Source of the DNA: Clostridia bacterium | GTDB lineage: Bacteria; Bacillota; Clostridia; Oscillospirales; CAG-272 | Direction of reading: 5' to 3' | DNA length: 64,000 nt | Assembly (NCBI GenBank): GCA_017473865.1 | Contig: JAFUJB010000009.1 | Span: 28,658-92,657, forward strand | In this document: one piece after another, positions 52,417 to 61,031 of the stretch | How the letters are laid out: each line of letters starts with the position of its first letter | Numbering within the stretch: position 1 is the first letter of the stretch | The notes under the pieces: generated by a model | What the model saw: only the letters and a program-made list of their open reading frames with translations | Told to the model about the DNA's origin: nothing | The model's database searches: none | Program-made: the position numbers and the translations under genes

Positions 52417-53666
52417 TGAACAAAAATGTTCACCCAAGGGGTAAGGATCTCAAGCCGGTAAGAAGGCGTAATGAGAAAGGACAGACTGTCAGACGCCCCG
52501 TAATAAAAAGAGATATAGTTAAGGATAATGACATAGTAAGAATTAAAGGCGATATGGACAGAACGTTTCTTATTCTTGTCATTGTGCTTATATGTTTTGG
52601 CTCGGTAATGGTATTCAGCGCGAGCTATGCCTATGCGCTTGCAAAGTACGGAAACAGCTATTATTTTATTGAAAAACAGATTGGCTTCGTTGCGGTTGGT
52701 ATGATATTTATGTTGCTCGTCGCGACTTTTGCCGACTATATATTGGTAAAAAAGTTTACTAACATATATTTCTTTACAGTAGTGGGAATGCTTATCGCCG
52801 TGCTGATTTTCGGCGCGTCCGAGGGTGAGGCTAAGCGATGGCTGTTTATACCCGGTACGGGTTTTGGCGTACAGCCTTCAGAGTTCATGAAGCTTGGACT
52901 CGTGCTTATATTGGCGAAATATTTTTCTGACAGCGAGGACTTTTTGTTCAGAAAAACGACCAAATGGGAGCCCGTTATCAGAAGACTGCTTATTCCTCTC
53001 GGGATCGTTGTTTTCGTATGTCTTCTCGTAGCTCTTGAAAAGCATTTTTCAGGTGTTATAATCCTGTTTATGATTGGTATTATAGTAATTTTTGCGGCGG
53101 GCGGACAGTTGAAATATATGATAGGCGCGGCGGCATCATTTGTTGCGGTCATTGTTCCAGCGATACTTTTTGTGCCTTATGCAAAACACCGTATTGACAT
53201 CTGGCTTCACCCCGAAAATTATTCGACTCAGTCGGATACGTGGCAGACCATACAGGGACTTAACGCCGTCGGTTCGGGCGGATTTTTCGGAGTCGGACTC
53301 GGTCAGAGCTTGCAGAAGCATATGTTCGTTTCAATGCCTCAGAACGACTTTATTTTCGCGATAATCTGCGAGGAGCTTGGCTTTGTGGGCGCCGTTGCTA
53401 CTATTGGACTTTTCCTTGCTTTTTTGTGGCGCGGTATTGTAATAGCTCAAAAAGCCCCCGACACTTTTTCTAAGCTTGTTGTTATCGGTATAGTGTCGAA
53501 AGTGGCGGTTCAGGCAGTGCTTAATATGGCGGTCGTTACGAACACTATCCCTAATACCGGTATTTCTCTCCCGTTTTTCAGTTACGGCGGTTCATCACTG
53601 CTTATGCTTCTTATTGAAATGGGAATAGTTCTCTCGATATCGAGATATTCATATCAGGAAAAATAA
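52416..53666 (+). CDS. ftsW: SEDS glycosyltransferase FtsW
   Basis: A 416-residue SEDS peptidoglycan polymerase with about 10 transmembrane segments after a basic tail of about 45 residues. Typical motifs: GSVMVFSASYAYA, GVQPSEFMKLG near 155, GLGQSLQKHMFVSMPQNDFIF (near 295; shown here in part) and SYGGSSLLM near 390. Start at 52416 overlaps mraY by 1 nt. Confidence 0.94.
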   Translation: MNKNVHPRGKDLKPVRRRNEKGQTVRRPVIKRDIVKDNDIVRIKGDMDRTFLILVIVLICFGSVMVFSASYAYALAKYGNSYYFIEKQIGFVAVGMIFMLLVATFADYILVKKFTNIYFFTVVGMLIAVLIFGASEGEAKRWLFIPGTGFGVQPSEFMKLGLVLILAKYFSDSEDFLFRKTTKWEPVIRRLLIPLGIVVFVCLLVALEKHFSGVIILFMIGIIVIFAAGGQLKYMIGAAASFVAVIVPAILFVPYAKHRIDIWLHPENYSTQSDTWQTIQGLNAVGSGGFFGVGLGQSLQKHMFVSMPQNDFIFAIICEELGFVGAVATIGLFLAFLWRGIVIAQKAPDTFSKLVVIGIVSKVAVQAVLNMAVVTNTIPNTGISLPFFSYGGSSLLMLLIEMGIVLSISRYSYQEK

Positions 53667-53701
53667 TCACTTTAGACGAAAATTGCCGAAGGAGGCGTAT
53701 T

Positions 53702-54811
53702 ATGCGAGTTCTTATGACAGGCGGCGGAACAGGCGGCCACGTTAACCCTGCCATTGCGATAGCGAACACTATTCGTGAAAACGAAAAGGACAGTGTTATT
53801 GCTTTTGTAGGGACAAAAAGAGGAATTGAAAACAAGCTTGTTTCAAAATTCGGATATGATATTTATCATATTGAGATACAGGGACTCAGAAGAAGTCTTT
53901 CTCTGTCCAACATAAAGACCGCATATCTTACGGTAACCTCTGTTTTCAAGGCTAAAAAACTTGTTAAAAAATTCAAACCCGACGTAGTAATAGGTACGGG
54001 CGGTTACGTTTGTTGGCCGGTCGTAAAAGCGGCGGCATCGTTAGGAATACCCACGGTACTTCACGAATCGAACGCCCTTCCCGGAGTTGCCGTTCGTATG
54101 CTTGAAAAAAGCGTGGATATCGTTTACACCAACTTTGAAGCAACCGTAAAAAAATTAAAATATCCCGAAAAAGCGATAAGAGTAGGCAACCCTCTTATAA
54201 ACGGTTTTACGTCGAATTCCGACGAAGTAAGCCAGATCAAAAACGGATACAAAAAACTTATTCTTTCATACGGCGGAAGTCTTGGTGCTATGCGCGTCAA
54301 TTCCGAGATGATGGAATTGATGAAGAATTTTTCGTCAAAACATGCAGACGTTCTTCACATACACGCGTCGGGTGCTATTGAAAAGCAGTCGACCGAAGAA
54401 AAATTTAAAGAATACGGACTCGATAAATTTAAAAACCTTCAGCTTGTTGAATATATATACGATATGCCAAAGAAAATGGCGGCGGCAGATCTTGTAATTG
54501 CAAGAGCGGGTGCTATGACTCTTTCCGAGCTTGCAATGCTTAAAAAGCCTTGTATACTTATCCCCTCTCCCAACGTAACCGATAACCATCAGTATAAAAA
54601 TGCCGTTGAGCTTGAGAAAAAGGGGGCAGCCGTCGTATTTGAAGAAAAAGAGCTTTCCGAGGGCGTTCTTACAAATGCAGTTGAAAAGCTTATCTATGAT
54701 GACAAAAAGCTTAATTCAATGAAAGAAAACATAGCTTCATTTGCGGTTGAAGATACCAACAGACTTATTTATGAGGGTGTAAAAAAACTCGTGGAGAATA
54801 AAAAAAGATAA
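53702..54811 (+). CDS. murG: UDP-GlcNAc transferase MurG (lipid II synthesis)
   Basis: A 369-residue glycosyltransferase. N-terminal TGGGTGGHVNPAIAIA (residues 6-21), LHESNALPG near 120, SYGGSLGAMRVN near 185 and RAGAMTLSEL near 263. Excellent SD ggaggcg. Confidence 0.97.
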   Translation: MRVLMTGGGTGGHVNPAIAIANTIRENEKDSVIAFVGTKRGIENKLVSKFGYDIYHIEIQGLRRSLSLSNIKTAYLTVTSVFKAKKLVKKFKPDVVIGTGGYVCWPVVKAAASLGIPTVLHESNALPGVAVRMLEKSVDIVYTNFEATVKKLKYPEKAIRVGNPLINGFTSNSDEVSQIKNGYKKLILSYGGSLGAMRVNSEMMELMKNFSSKHADVLHIHASGAIEKQSTEEKFKEYGLDKFKNLQLVEYIYDMPKKMAAADLVIARAGAMTLSELAMLKKPCILIPSPNVTDNHQYKNAVELEKKGAAVVFEEKELSEGVLTNAVEKLIYDDKKLNSMKENIASFAVEDTNRLIYEGVKKLVENKKR

Positions 54812-54825
54812 AGGAATCATAGTAT

Positions 54826-55650
54826 ATGGACAAAGAATTATATAATGATCCCGAAATATCCAATGCCGAGCTTGTAAACCGTGATACTTTTGAAAGGTTA
54901 ATGGCAAAAAAACGGCATAAGAGAGTATTTCGTACAATTAGTTATATATTACTTGCAATCGTTCTGTGCTTTATTTTTGTTGTGATCTGTATGGCGCTCT
55001 TTCTTAAGATTGAAAAGATCGAGGTGAGCGGTAACAACAGATATACTGAAGAACAGATAATCGAAGCGAGCGGGATAACCGTCGGGCAGAATTTGTATGC
55101 CATAAACAAAAAGACCGCCCGCGCATACATAACGAAGGAGTATCCTTATATAAACGAGGTTGTTATAAGAAGACATCTTCCGTCAACTCTCAATTTTAAG
55201 ATAAACGAGGAAGAGGCAAGATATTATACCGAGATATGCGGAGAGTATTTTGTTCTCTCAAAAACCCTCAGGGTTCTTGAAAGAACGGACAAGTGTCCCG
55301 AAAATGAGGAAAACAAGCTTGTTTATTTGCTTATGTCCGACCTTAAGACAGCGGTAGTGGGGAAGACGATTGAGTTTGAAAAGGAAAGTGCATTTGAATA
55401 TATCAACAATTTTATTCAGAGTATAAATATGTACGAGTTTTCCGACAAGCTTACCGAGATCGATCTGTCGAAAAAATATAACATTTACGTAAACTACGAA
55501 GACAGGTTCAGAATATACCTTGGAGACAGTACCGAGACGGCAATGAAGCTTAAGTTTGCCAAGCTTATGATAGATACTTTTGAAGAGCATCAGGGCGGTA
55601 CGGTCGATGCTCACGATATCACAGTAGGGTCGGTTATACTCAATAAATAA
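54826..55650 (+). CDS. ftsQ: FtsQ/DivIB division protein
   Basis: A 274-residue bitopic protein with a cytoplasmic tail (1-35), one transmembrane segment (about 40-62) and a POTRA domain starting IEKIEVSGNNRYTEEQI (near 65). It forms the FtsQLB-type scaffold with FtsL. It starts 14 bp after murG. Confidence 0.9.
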   Translation: MDKELYNDPEISNAELVNRDTFERLMAKKRHKRVFRTISYILLAIVLCFIFVVICMALFLKIEKIEVSGNNRYTEEQIIEASGITVGQNLYAINKKTARAYITKEYPYINEVVIRRHLPSTLNFKINEEEARYYTEICGEYFVLSKTLRVLERTDKCPENEENKLVYLLMSDLKTAVVGKTIEFEKESAFEYINNFIQSINMYEFSDKLTEIDLSKKYNIYVNYEDRFRIYLGDSTETAMKLKFAKLMIDTFEEHQGGTVDAHDITVGSVILNK

Positions 55651-55689
55651 GGTGAAATGTAAATATATCGTTAATAATTTAAAAAGTTC

Positions 55690-55718
55690 TTGCAAATTTT
55701 ATTGTGAAGTAGTATGAT
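55690..55718 (+). promoter_or_regulatory. Putative ftsZ promoter
   Basis: TTGCAA (55690-55695), 17-bp spacer, TATGAT (55713-55718), about 87 bp upstream of ftsZ in the only sizeable gap of the cluster. Confidence 0.55.
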
Positions 55719-55804
55719 AAAATATGTATGATTGGCTATAATGGATAACTATTAATTAAGTAAATAATAAATGGATTTATAATATACAGGAGGAAGCAAA
55801 AACT

Positions 55805-56950
55805 ATGGCATTCGAGTTTGATGAAGTAAACGGAATGGGAGTTAATATTAAAGTAGTAGGTGTCGGCGGCGGCGGTACAAACGCTGTAAACCGTATGATT
55901 GAAGCAGGTGTCAGAGGCGTAGAATTTATCGCTGTAAATACAGACAAACAGCAGCTTGAAACAGTAGGTGCTACACATAAGATCGTAATTGGCGAAAAGC
56001 TTACAAGAGGCAGAGGTGCCGGCGCAAATCCTGATGTCGGTCAGCGTTCTGCAGAAGAAAGCGCAGAAGAAATTACCAACGTTCTTCGCGGTACCGATAT
56101 GGTGTTTATCACTACAGGTATGGGCGGCGGAACAGGTACAGGCGCTGCTCCCGTTGTTGCGAAGATCGCAAAAGATATGGGAATACTTACAATCGGTATT
56201 GTTACCAAGCCCTTCCTTTTTGAAGGTAAAAAGAGAATGGAACTTGCTGAACAGGGCATTAAGAAGCTCGGAGAATGCGTTGACTCTCTCGTTGTAATCC
56301 CCAACGAAAGACTTAAGCAGGTTTCCGAAACAAGACTTACTCTTCTTAACGCATTTGTTGTAGCAGACGACGTTCTCAGACAGGGTGTACAGAGCATATC
56401 CGAACTTATTAACGTTACAGGTCTCGTAAACCTTGACTTTGCTGACGTAACTGCAATTATGTCCAATGCAGGTAACGCTCACATGGGTGTTGGTCAGGCT
56501 CAGGGTAAGGACAAGGCAGAACAGGCTGCAATGCTTGCAATTTCCAGTCCCTTGCTCGAAACATCAATCAAGGGCGCAAGAGGTATTATTATTAACATTA
56601 CTGCATCTCCCGACATCGGTCTTGATGAAGTTGACGTTGCTGCAAGCATTATCTCCAAGGAAGCTCATCCCGATGCACAGATCATCTGGGGTGCTGCATT
56701 TGACAACAACCTTGAGGATTCGATGAAAGTTACAGTTATTGCAACAGGCTTTGATTCCGCAAAGAAGGCAGCACAGGAGACAGCAAAACAGGCGCCCGCT
56801 CAAAAGGCAGCTCCCGCAGCTGAATTTGATAACAACAGCGGTCTTTTCAAGAATGAATACGCTGATGATGAGAATGATGACAACGAATTCGGCGACGGTA
56901 TTTCCGACAGCGATTTCGACGATATCCTCAACCTTTTCAAGAAAGACTAA
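55805..56950 (+). CDS. ftsZ: Cell division GTPase FtsZ
   Basis: A 381-residue tubulin homologue. Tubulin signature GGGTGTG at 107-113, NTDKQQL near 45 and the GTPase T7 loop [15 protein letters not shown] near 205. Acidic linker (about 335-365) and the terminal peptide [10 protein letters not shown] for FtsA/SepF binding. No ftsA is in the cluster. SD aggagg, 9 nt from ATG. Codons are more strongly biased than in neighbours, as expected for an abundant protein. Confidence 0.98.
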   Translation: MAFEFDEVNGMGVNIKVVGVGGGGTNAVNRMIEAGVRGVEFIAVNTDKQQLETVGATHKIVIGEKLTRGRGAGANPDVGQRSAEESAEEITNVLRGTDMVFITTGMGGGTGTGAAPVVAKIAKDMGILTIGIVTKPFLFEGKKRMELAEQGIKKLGECVDSLVVIPNERLKQVSETRLTLLNAFVVADDVLRQGVQSISELINVTGLVNLDFADVTAIMSNAGNAHMGVGQAQGKDKAEQAAMLAISSPLLETSIKGARGIIINITASPDIGLDEVDVAASIISKEAHPDAQIIWGAAFDNNLEDSMKVTVIATGFDSAKKAAQETAKQAPAQKAAPAAEFDNNSGLFKNEYADDENDDNEFGDGISDSDFDDILNLFKKD

Positions 56951-56957
56951 TATAAAA

Positions 56958-57085
56958 AGAGAGAGTGTGTGCTTCGCACACACTCTCTCTTTTTGCTTTT
57001 AACAAGATGGTGTGTAGGCATAGCCTATATACCGTCTATTTTATTAAACCAAAAGCGTGTACGGAAAATCCGTATACGCTTTTTT
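56958..57085 (+). terminator. Three successive terminator-like hairpins after ftsZ
   Basis: agagagagtgtgtgc/gcacacactctctct (56958-56990, loop TTC, T-run after); agatggtgtgtaggc/gcctatataccgtct (57005-57037, with G-U pairs, loop ATA); aaagcgtgtacgg/ccgtatacgcttt (about 57052-57083, T-run after). Confidence 0.82.
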
Positions 57086-57149
57086 GTGTTCAAGATTGTT
57101 TGTTTGCTTCATATAATATATTATATTATTATTTTTGAGGTGTGCATAT

Positions 57150-57455
57150 ATGAATGGTCAGAATGTGGGAAGGATCGTTGTAAATACGAGATATGCAAAT
57201 TCAGCTTCACCGACGGCGGAGGCAAATATAGCAGTACTGTCGGACGGAAATGTGCTGGATAGTTTTGCAGTAAGCGAAGGCAAGGGTGTTTCTAAGGCGT
57301 TGCAGGTGGGAGATTATACGCTTAACATCACGGCTAACGGTTTTTTTGATACCGTTATTTCTAATATAAATGTGTCGGACGGAGTAGACACGGTTGCAAC
57401 CGTTCAGCTTTTTCCGCTTTATTACAGTCAAAAGGAGGATCAATATGAACGTTGA
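57150..57455 (+). CDS. Small beta-rich protein coupled to the SpoIID-like gene
   Basis: A 101-residue protein starting MNGQNVGRIVVNTRYANS. The pattern of short strands (ALQVGDYTLNITANGFFDTVISN) resembles a carboxypeptidase-regulatory/PEGA-like beta-sandwich, which often decorates surface proteins. No signal peptide is visible. Start at 57150 has gaggtg 7 nt upstream. It overlaps the next gene by 11 bp. Function unknown. Confidence 0.72.
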   Translation: MNGQNVGRIVVNTRYANSASPTAEANIAVLSDGNVLDSFAVSEGKGVSKALQVGDYTLNITANGFFDTVISNINVSDGVDTVATVQLFPLYYSQKEDQYER

Positions 57456-58809
57456 ATATGATATTCCTGCAATTCCTTCTTACGTAACTGTACATCTGGG
57501 TGCCCCCGATACAGATGCCGAAAACGTAACCGTTTCATTTCTTGACTATATCAAGGGAGTAGTGTCTGCAACGCTTCCCTCCGGACTTCCGAAAGAAGCT
57601 GAAAAAGCTGTGATATACGCGCAAGTCAGCCTTGCGCTGAACAGAATTCAAAACGGTTATTACCGAAATAATGACTACCCGTTTGATATAACAAACGACG
57701 AAAGTGTAGATCAAGGGTATATTTTTCAAGGCGGGATCAGTAAAGAATCAGGCAATCTGGCTGACGAGATTTTTACATATTACGTTGCAAAAGAGGGTTC
57801 AACCCAGCCTATGCTTTTACGTGTATGCTATGGGGAAGAAATAAGGTGCAGGGGAATGTCTTTGAATGAAAGCATTGACCTTGCTCTGAATGGATACAGT
57901 GCTTTAGAAATACTTGAATATTTTTACGGAAAAAATATTTATATCGTAGAAAATGCAGTTGTAGGCGGTCTTGAAACGGACAGTCTTTTAACCTATCCGT
58001 TAAGTCTTGGCGACAGAGGGAAAAACGTAAGCGGTCTGCAGATCGCTTTAAACAGAATAGCGGCGAATTATACTTCAATTCCCGTTTTTGAGGACATAGA
58101 CGGAATATACGATCAAAGGACATTTGACGCTGTCTCTGCTTTTCAGCAGACGTTTGATATGCGCATAAACGGTGAAGTAGATAAAGCGACGTATCACAGA
58201 CTGTCGTACGTTTATGACAGCGTAAGAAATTTGAGTGAATTGGTAACACAGGGGGAAGAGTTAGCCGATATTCCCAACGAACTGAGAGCTAACCTTCAAT
58301 ACGGAAGTGTTGGAAACGCTGTCAAGCTGCTCCAGTATTACTTACTGTTCGTTTCGGCATTTGACAGCAGAATACCGCCGCTTGACGTTATCGGAGTATT
58401 TGGAGAAATGACATATCAGTCAGTAGTTGCTTTTCAAAAAGCCTTTGGATTTGAACCCAACGGGGTGGTAACGCAAGACGTGTGGAATACTTTAAACGAC
58501 GTATACGATGGACTTTACGAGAGCCTTCCGCCAAGTGCATTTTCACCGACGGCAGTCGAATATTTCGGGAATATTCTTCTTGAAGGAAGCGAGGGCAGGG
58601 AGGTAAGATATCTTCAGGAATACCTTAACGTTGCCGCGGGAAAATTTGAACAGCTGCCTACCGTTGTTGTCAACGGCTATTTTGACAAACAGACCGAAGA
58701 TGCGGTAAGAGCCTTTCAGCGTTTGTTTGGAATAAGGGAAAGCGGCGTGGTTTCATCAACCACGTGGCGTATGCTTGCGCAAATATATAATGCCGTTATG
58801 GGAGGATAA
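57445..58809 (+). CDS. SpoIID-like / peptidoglycan-binding multidomain protein
   Basis: A 454-residue protein. The N-terminal about 135 residues resemble the SpoIID/lytic-transglycosylase-associated fold (YIKGVVSATLPSGLPKEAEK then AVIYAQVSLALNRI near 30-65). Three peptidoglycan_binding_1 repeats follow (about 185-270, 285-375, 390-450), each with a DG.F...T..AV.AFQ pattern, for example GVFGEMTYQSVVAFQKAFG. No signal peptide is seen, as for some spore-associated relatives. aaaggaggatc is an excellent SD. Role in wall remodelling is inferred. Confidence 0.8.
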   Translation: MNVEYDIPAIPSYVTVHLGAPDTDAENVTVSFLDYIKGVVSATLPSGLPKEAEKAVIYAQVSLALNRIQNGYYRNNDYPFDITNDESVDQGYIFQGGISKESGNLADEIFTYYVAKEGSTQPMLLRVCYGEEIRCRGMSLNESIDLALNGYSALEILEYFYGKNIYIVENAVVGGLETDSLLTYPLSLGDRGKNVSGLQIALNRIAANYTSIPVFEDIDGIYDQRTFDAVSAFQQTFDMRINGEVDKATYHRLSYVYDSVRNLSELVTQGEELADIPNELRANLQYGSVGNAVKLLQYYLLFVSAFDSRIPPLDVIGVFGEMTYQSVVAFQKAFGFEPNGVVTQDVWNTLNDVYDGLYESLPPSAFSPTAVEYFGNILLEGSEGREVRYLQEYLNVAAGKFEQLPTVVVNGYFDKQTEDAVRAFQRLFGIRESGVVSSTTWRMLAQIYNAVMGG

Positions 58810-58827
58810 AAAAATAAAAAAAGAGGT

Positions 58828-58903
58828 ATTGACTTTCTTTGACCTTTGTGGTATAATCCAATTACAGATAAAGGTCAAAGATAGTCAAAGACAAACTTTG
58901 ACG
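58828..58903 (+). promoter_or_regulatory. ctsR operon promoter with CtsR boxes
   Basis: Promoter TTGACT (58829-58834), 17-bp spacer, TATAAT (58852-58857). A CtsR site in minus orientation (ATTGACT-TTC-TTTGACC, 58828-58844) covers the -35; a second in plus orientation (AGGTCAAA-GAT-AGTCAAA, 58872-58889) lies after the start point; a half-site TTTGACG is at 58897-58903. These fit the CtsR heptad repeat (A/GGTCAAA-N3-A/GGTCAAA). Confidence 0.88.
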
Positions 58904-58921
58904 TACAAAAGGAGAACGAAA

Positions 58922-59374
58922 ATGCTTATATCGGATGCGATTGCAAAGCTAATAGAAGAAATGATAAACGAAGGTCAGGGAGAGACCGAGATAAAAAGAA
59001 ACGACCTTGCAGGTCAGCTTGGATGTGTTCCCAGCCAGATAAACTACGTTATTACCTCAAGATTTACCCCCGAAAGAGGCTATATTATTGAGAGTAGGCG
59101 CGGCGGCGGAGGTTATATTAGAATAATCCGCAAACAAATGCACAAGGATGAATATCTGATGCATTTTCTCTATGCGCTGGGAGACAGAGTGGACGAAAAA
59201 GAGGCTGTTGCATTTCTCGGCAACCTTGTTGACAAGAACGTAATAACCGAAAGGGAATACGTGTTGCTTATGAGTACCGTATCAAACGCCGCTTTGGGTA
59301 AGCTTACAACCGATGCCAGAAATACGTTAAGAGCCGATATATTACGACAAATAATTCTAAGACTTATGAAGTAA
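58922..59374 (+). CDS. ctsR: Heat-shock repressor CtsR
   Basis: A 150-residue winged-helix repressor of clp genes. It starts MLISDAIAKLIEEM and has the DNA-binding part CVPSQINYVITSRFTPERGY with the Gly-rich wing RRGGGGYIRI (near 60-70), the heat-sensing loop. The start at 58922 (aaaggaga upstream) is chosen because the longer frame would run through the promoter. First gene of the ctsR-mcsA-mcsB-clpC operon. Confidence 0.96.
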   Translation: MLISDAIAKLIEEMINEGQGETEIKRNDLAGQLGCVPSQINYVITSRFTPERGYIIESRRGGGGYIRIIRKQMHKDEYLMHFLYALGDRVDEKEAVAFLGNLVDKNVITEREYVLLMSTVSNAALGKLTTDARNTLRADILRQIILRLMK

Positions 59375-59418
59375 AATATATGAAGTGAAAAATCTGTGGT
59401 GTGAAAGGAGAAATAACT

Positions 59419-59985
59419 ATGATTTGCCAAAAATGCGGAAAGAATAATGCGGAAATATACTACAAACAGACTATAAACGGAAAAAGCGAGGAATACGCGC
59501 TCTGCACTCATTGTGCCGAGGAATTGAAAAATAAGGGCAAACTAGATATAAAAATACCCTCTTTGTTTGATGATTTCGGCTTTGGAATAGGCGGCAAAGG
59601 AATATTTGGGCTTGAAGAAATGTTTGGTCTGCCTGCAAGCAACACAGTAAAGTTACAAACCGAAAAGAAGAGGTGTACTCTTTGTTCATCTACCTTTGAC
59701 GAGCTTGTAAAGAGCGGACGAGTCGGGTGTTCGGAATGTTACAAGGTGTTTAATGACGAACTCAGAAACAGCATTGAATCCATACACGGAAAGGCTGTGT
59801 ACGTAGGAAGAAACACCGTAAAAGATGAAAAAGAAAGTAAGAAAAACAACGAAAAAACCAAAGAAGACAGAATAAACAACCTCAAAAAAGAGCTTGAAAA
59901 AGCTATTTTAGAGCAGGAATTTGAAAGAGCGGCAGAGCTGCGCGACGAGATAAGAGCGGCTGATAATTCTGCCGAGGATAAATAA
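59419..59985 (+). CDS. mcsA: McsA, activator of the McsB arginine kinase
   Basis: A 188-residue zinc protein with four Cys pairs (CQKC near 3-6, CTHC near 35, CTLC near 94, CSEC near 112) and a C-terminal UVR motif (LEKAILEQEFERAAELRDEI). It activates McsB. Start at 59419 has aaaggaga 7 nt upstream. Confidence 0.95.
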   Translation: MICQKCGKNNAEIYYKQTINGKSEEYALCTHCAEELKNKGKLDIKIPSLFDDFGFGIGGKGIFGLEEMFGLPASNTVKLQTEKKRCTLCSSTFDELVKSGRVGCSECYKVFNDELRNSIESIHGKAVYVGRNTVKDEKESKKNNEKTKEDRINNLKKELEKAILEQEFERAAELRDEIRAADNSAEDK

Positions 59986-60001
59986 GAAAAGGGGGATAAT
60001 T

Positions 60002-61006
60002 ATGGCTTGGTATAATACAAAAGGTAAAGAAAATGACGTTATCGTAAGCTCAAGAGTCAGATTTGCAAGAAATATTGCAGACTATCCCTTTGAAACCAAA
60101 CTTGACGAAACGTCGTGCAGGGAAATAATCGAAAAGGTAGAAAAAGCTTTGGGTGATGAATATGACTCAGTTAATCTTAACGATATGAGCGCGGTGGAAA
60201 CGATGGCGCTAGTTGAGAAACACTATATCAGTCCAAATTTCGCAAAAAAGAAAATGCCCCACTCGTTGTTGACTAAAGAAAATGGGGACGTATCGGTTAT
60301 GGTATGCGAAGAAGACCATATAAGAATTCAGAGTATAAAGGCGGGACTTGCTCTTGATGAAGCGTATCAAAAGGCAGTTGAGTGTGATAATATTCTCGGA
60401 GAAAAGCTTAATATTGCTTTTGACAAGAAGTACGGTTATCTTACACACTGTCTGACAAATCTCGGGCTGGGAATGCGTGTTTCGGTTATGGTATTTCTTC
60501 CGGCGTTGACAATGACGCGCAGTATTGAAAACCTTTCGATACAGCTTTCCAAGCTTGGACTTGTCGTACGCGGTATGTACGGCGAGGGGTCAAGCCCCGA
60601 CGGATGTCTTTATCAGATATCAAACAGAGTTACTATGGGTGTAAGCGAACAGGATACTATTGAAAAGCTAAAAGACATAGCTTTCAAGGTGGCAGAGCAG
60701 GAAAGACAGGCAAGAAAAGTACTTTTGAGCGACAACTATTCCGCAGTTGCCGACAGAGTATGCAGAGCTTACGGCGTGTTGAAATATGCAAGAATAATGA
60801 GCTCAAAAGAATTTTTGAAGCTGTATTCCGACGTAAGACTCGGTATTGCATTAGGGCTTATAAACGATATTGAGTACGAAACCTTAGGCAATATAATGAT
60901 AGGCGTTCTCCCTGCAAATTTAATAATGAATAACGGCGGAAAAAATATAAGCGAATACGAAAGAGATATACTCAGAGCCGACTATATAAGAAGTACTGTC
61001 GGCTGA
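60002..61006 (+). CDS. mcsB: Protein-arginine kinase McsB
   Basis: A 334-residue phosphagen-kinase-like enzyme that phosphorylates arginines on proteins to mark them for ClpC. ATP-binding SSRVRFARN near 17 and the loop HCLTNLGLGMRVSVMVFLPA near 149, where the more usual form is CPTNLGTG; the Cys is kept. RGMYGEGSSPDG near 197 is also conserved. 26 bp before clpC. Confidence 0.95.
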   Translation: MAWYNTKGKENDVIVSSRVRFARNIADYPFETKLDETSCREIIEKVEKALGDEYDSVNLNDMSAVETMALVEKHYISPNFAKKKMPHSLLTKENGDVSVMVCEEDHIRIQSIKAGLALDEAYQKAVECDNILGEKLNIAFDKKYGYLTHCLTNLGLGMRVSVMVFLPALTMTRSIENLSIQLSKLGLVVRGMYGEGSSPDGCLYQISNRVTMGVSEQDTIEKLKDIAFKVAEQERQARKVLLSDNYSAVADRVCRAYGVLKYARIMSSKEFLKLYSDVRLGIALGLINDIEYETLGNIMIGVLPANLIMNNGGKNISEYERDILRADYIRSTVG

Positions 61007-61031
61007 CAGATTTTGAAAAAAGGTGGTTTGA

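Noticed and set aside
58775-58921. A longer CtsR starting at 58775
   Set aside because: That stretch holds the end of the preceding gene, the -35/-10 promoter and CtsR boxes; the family start and SD are at 58922.
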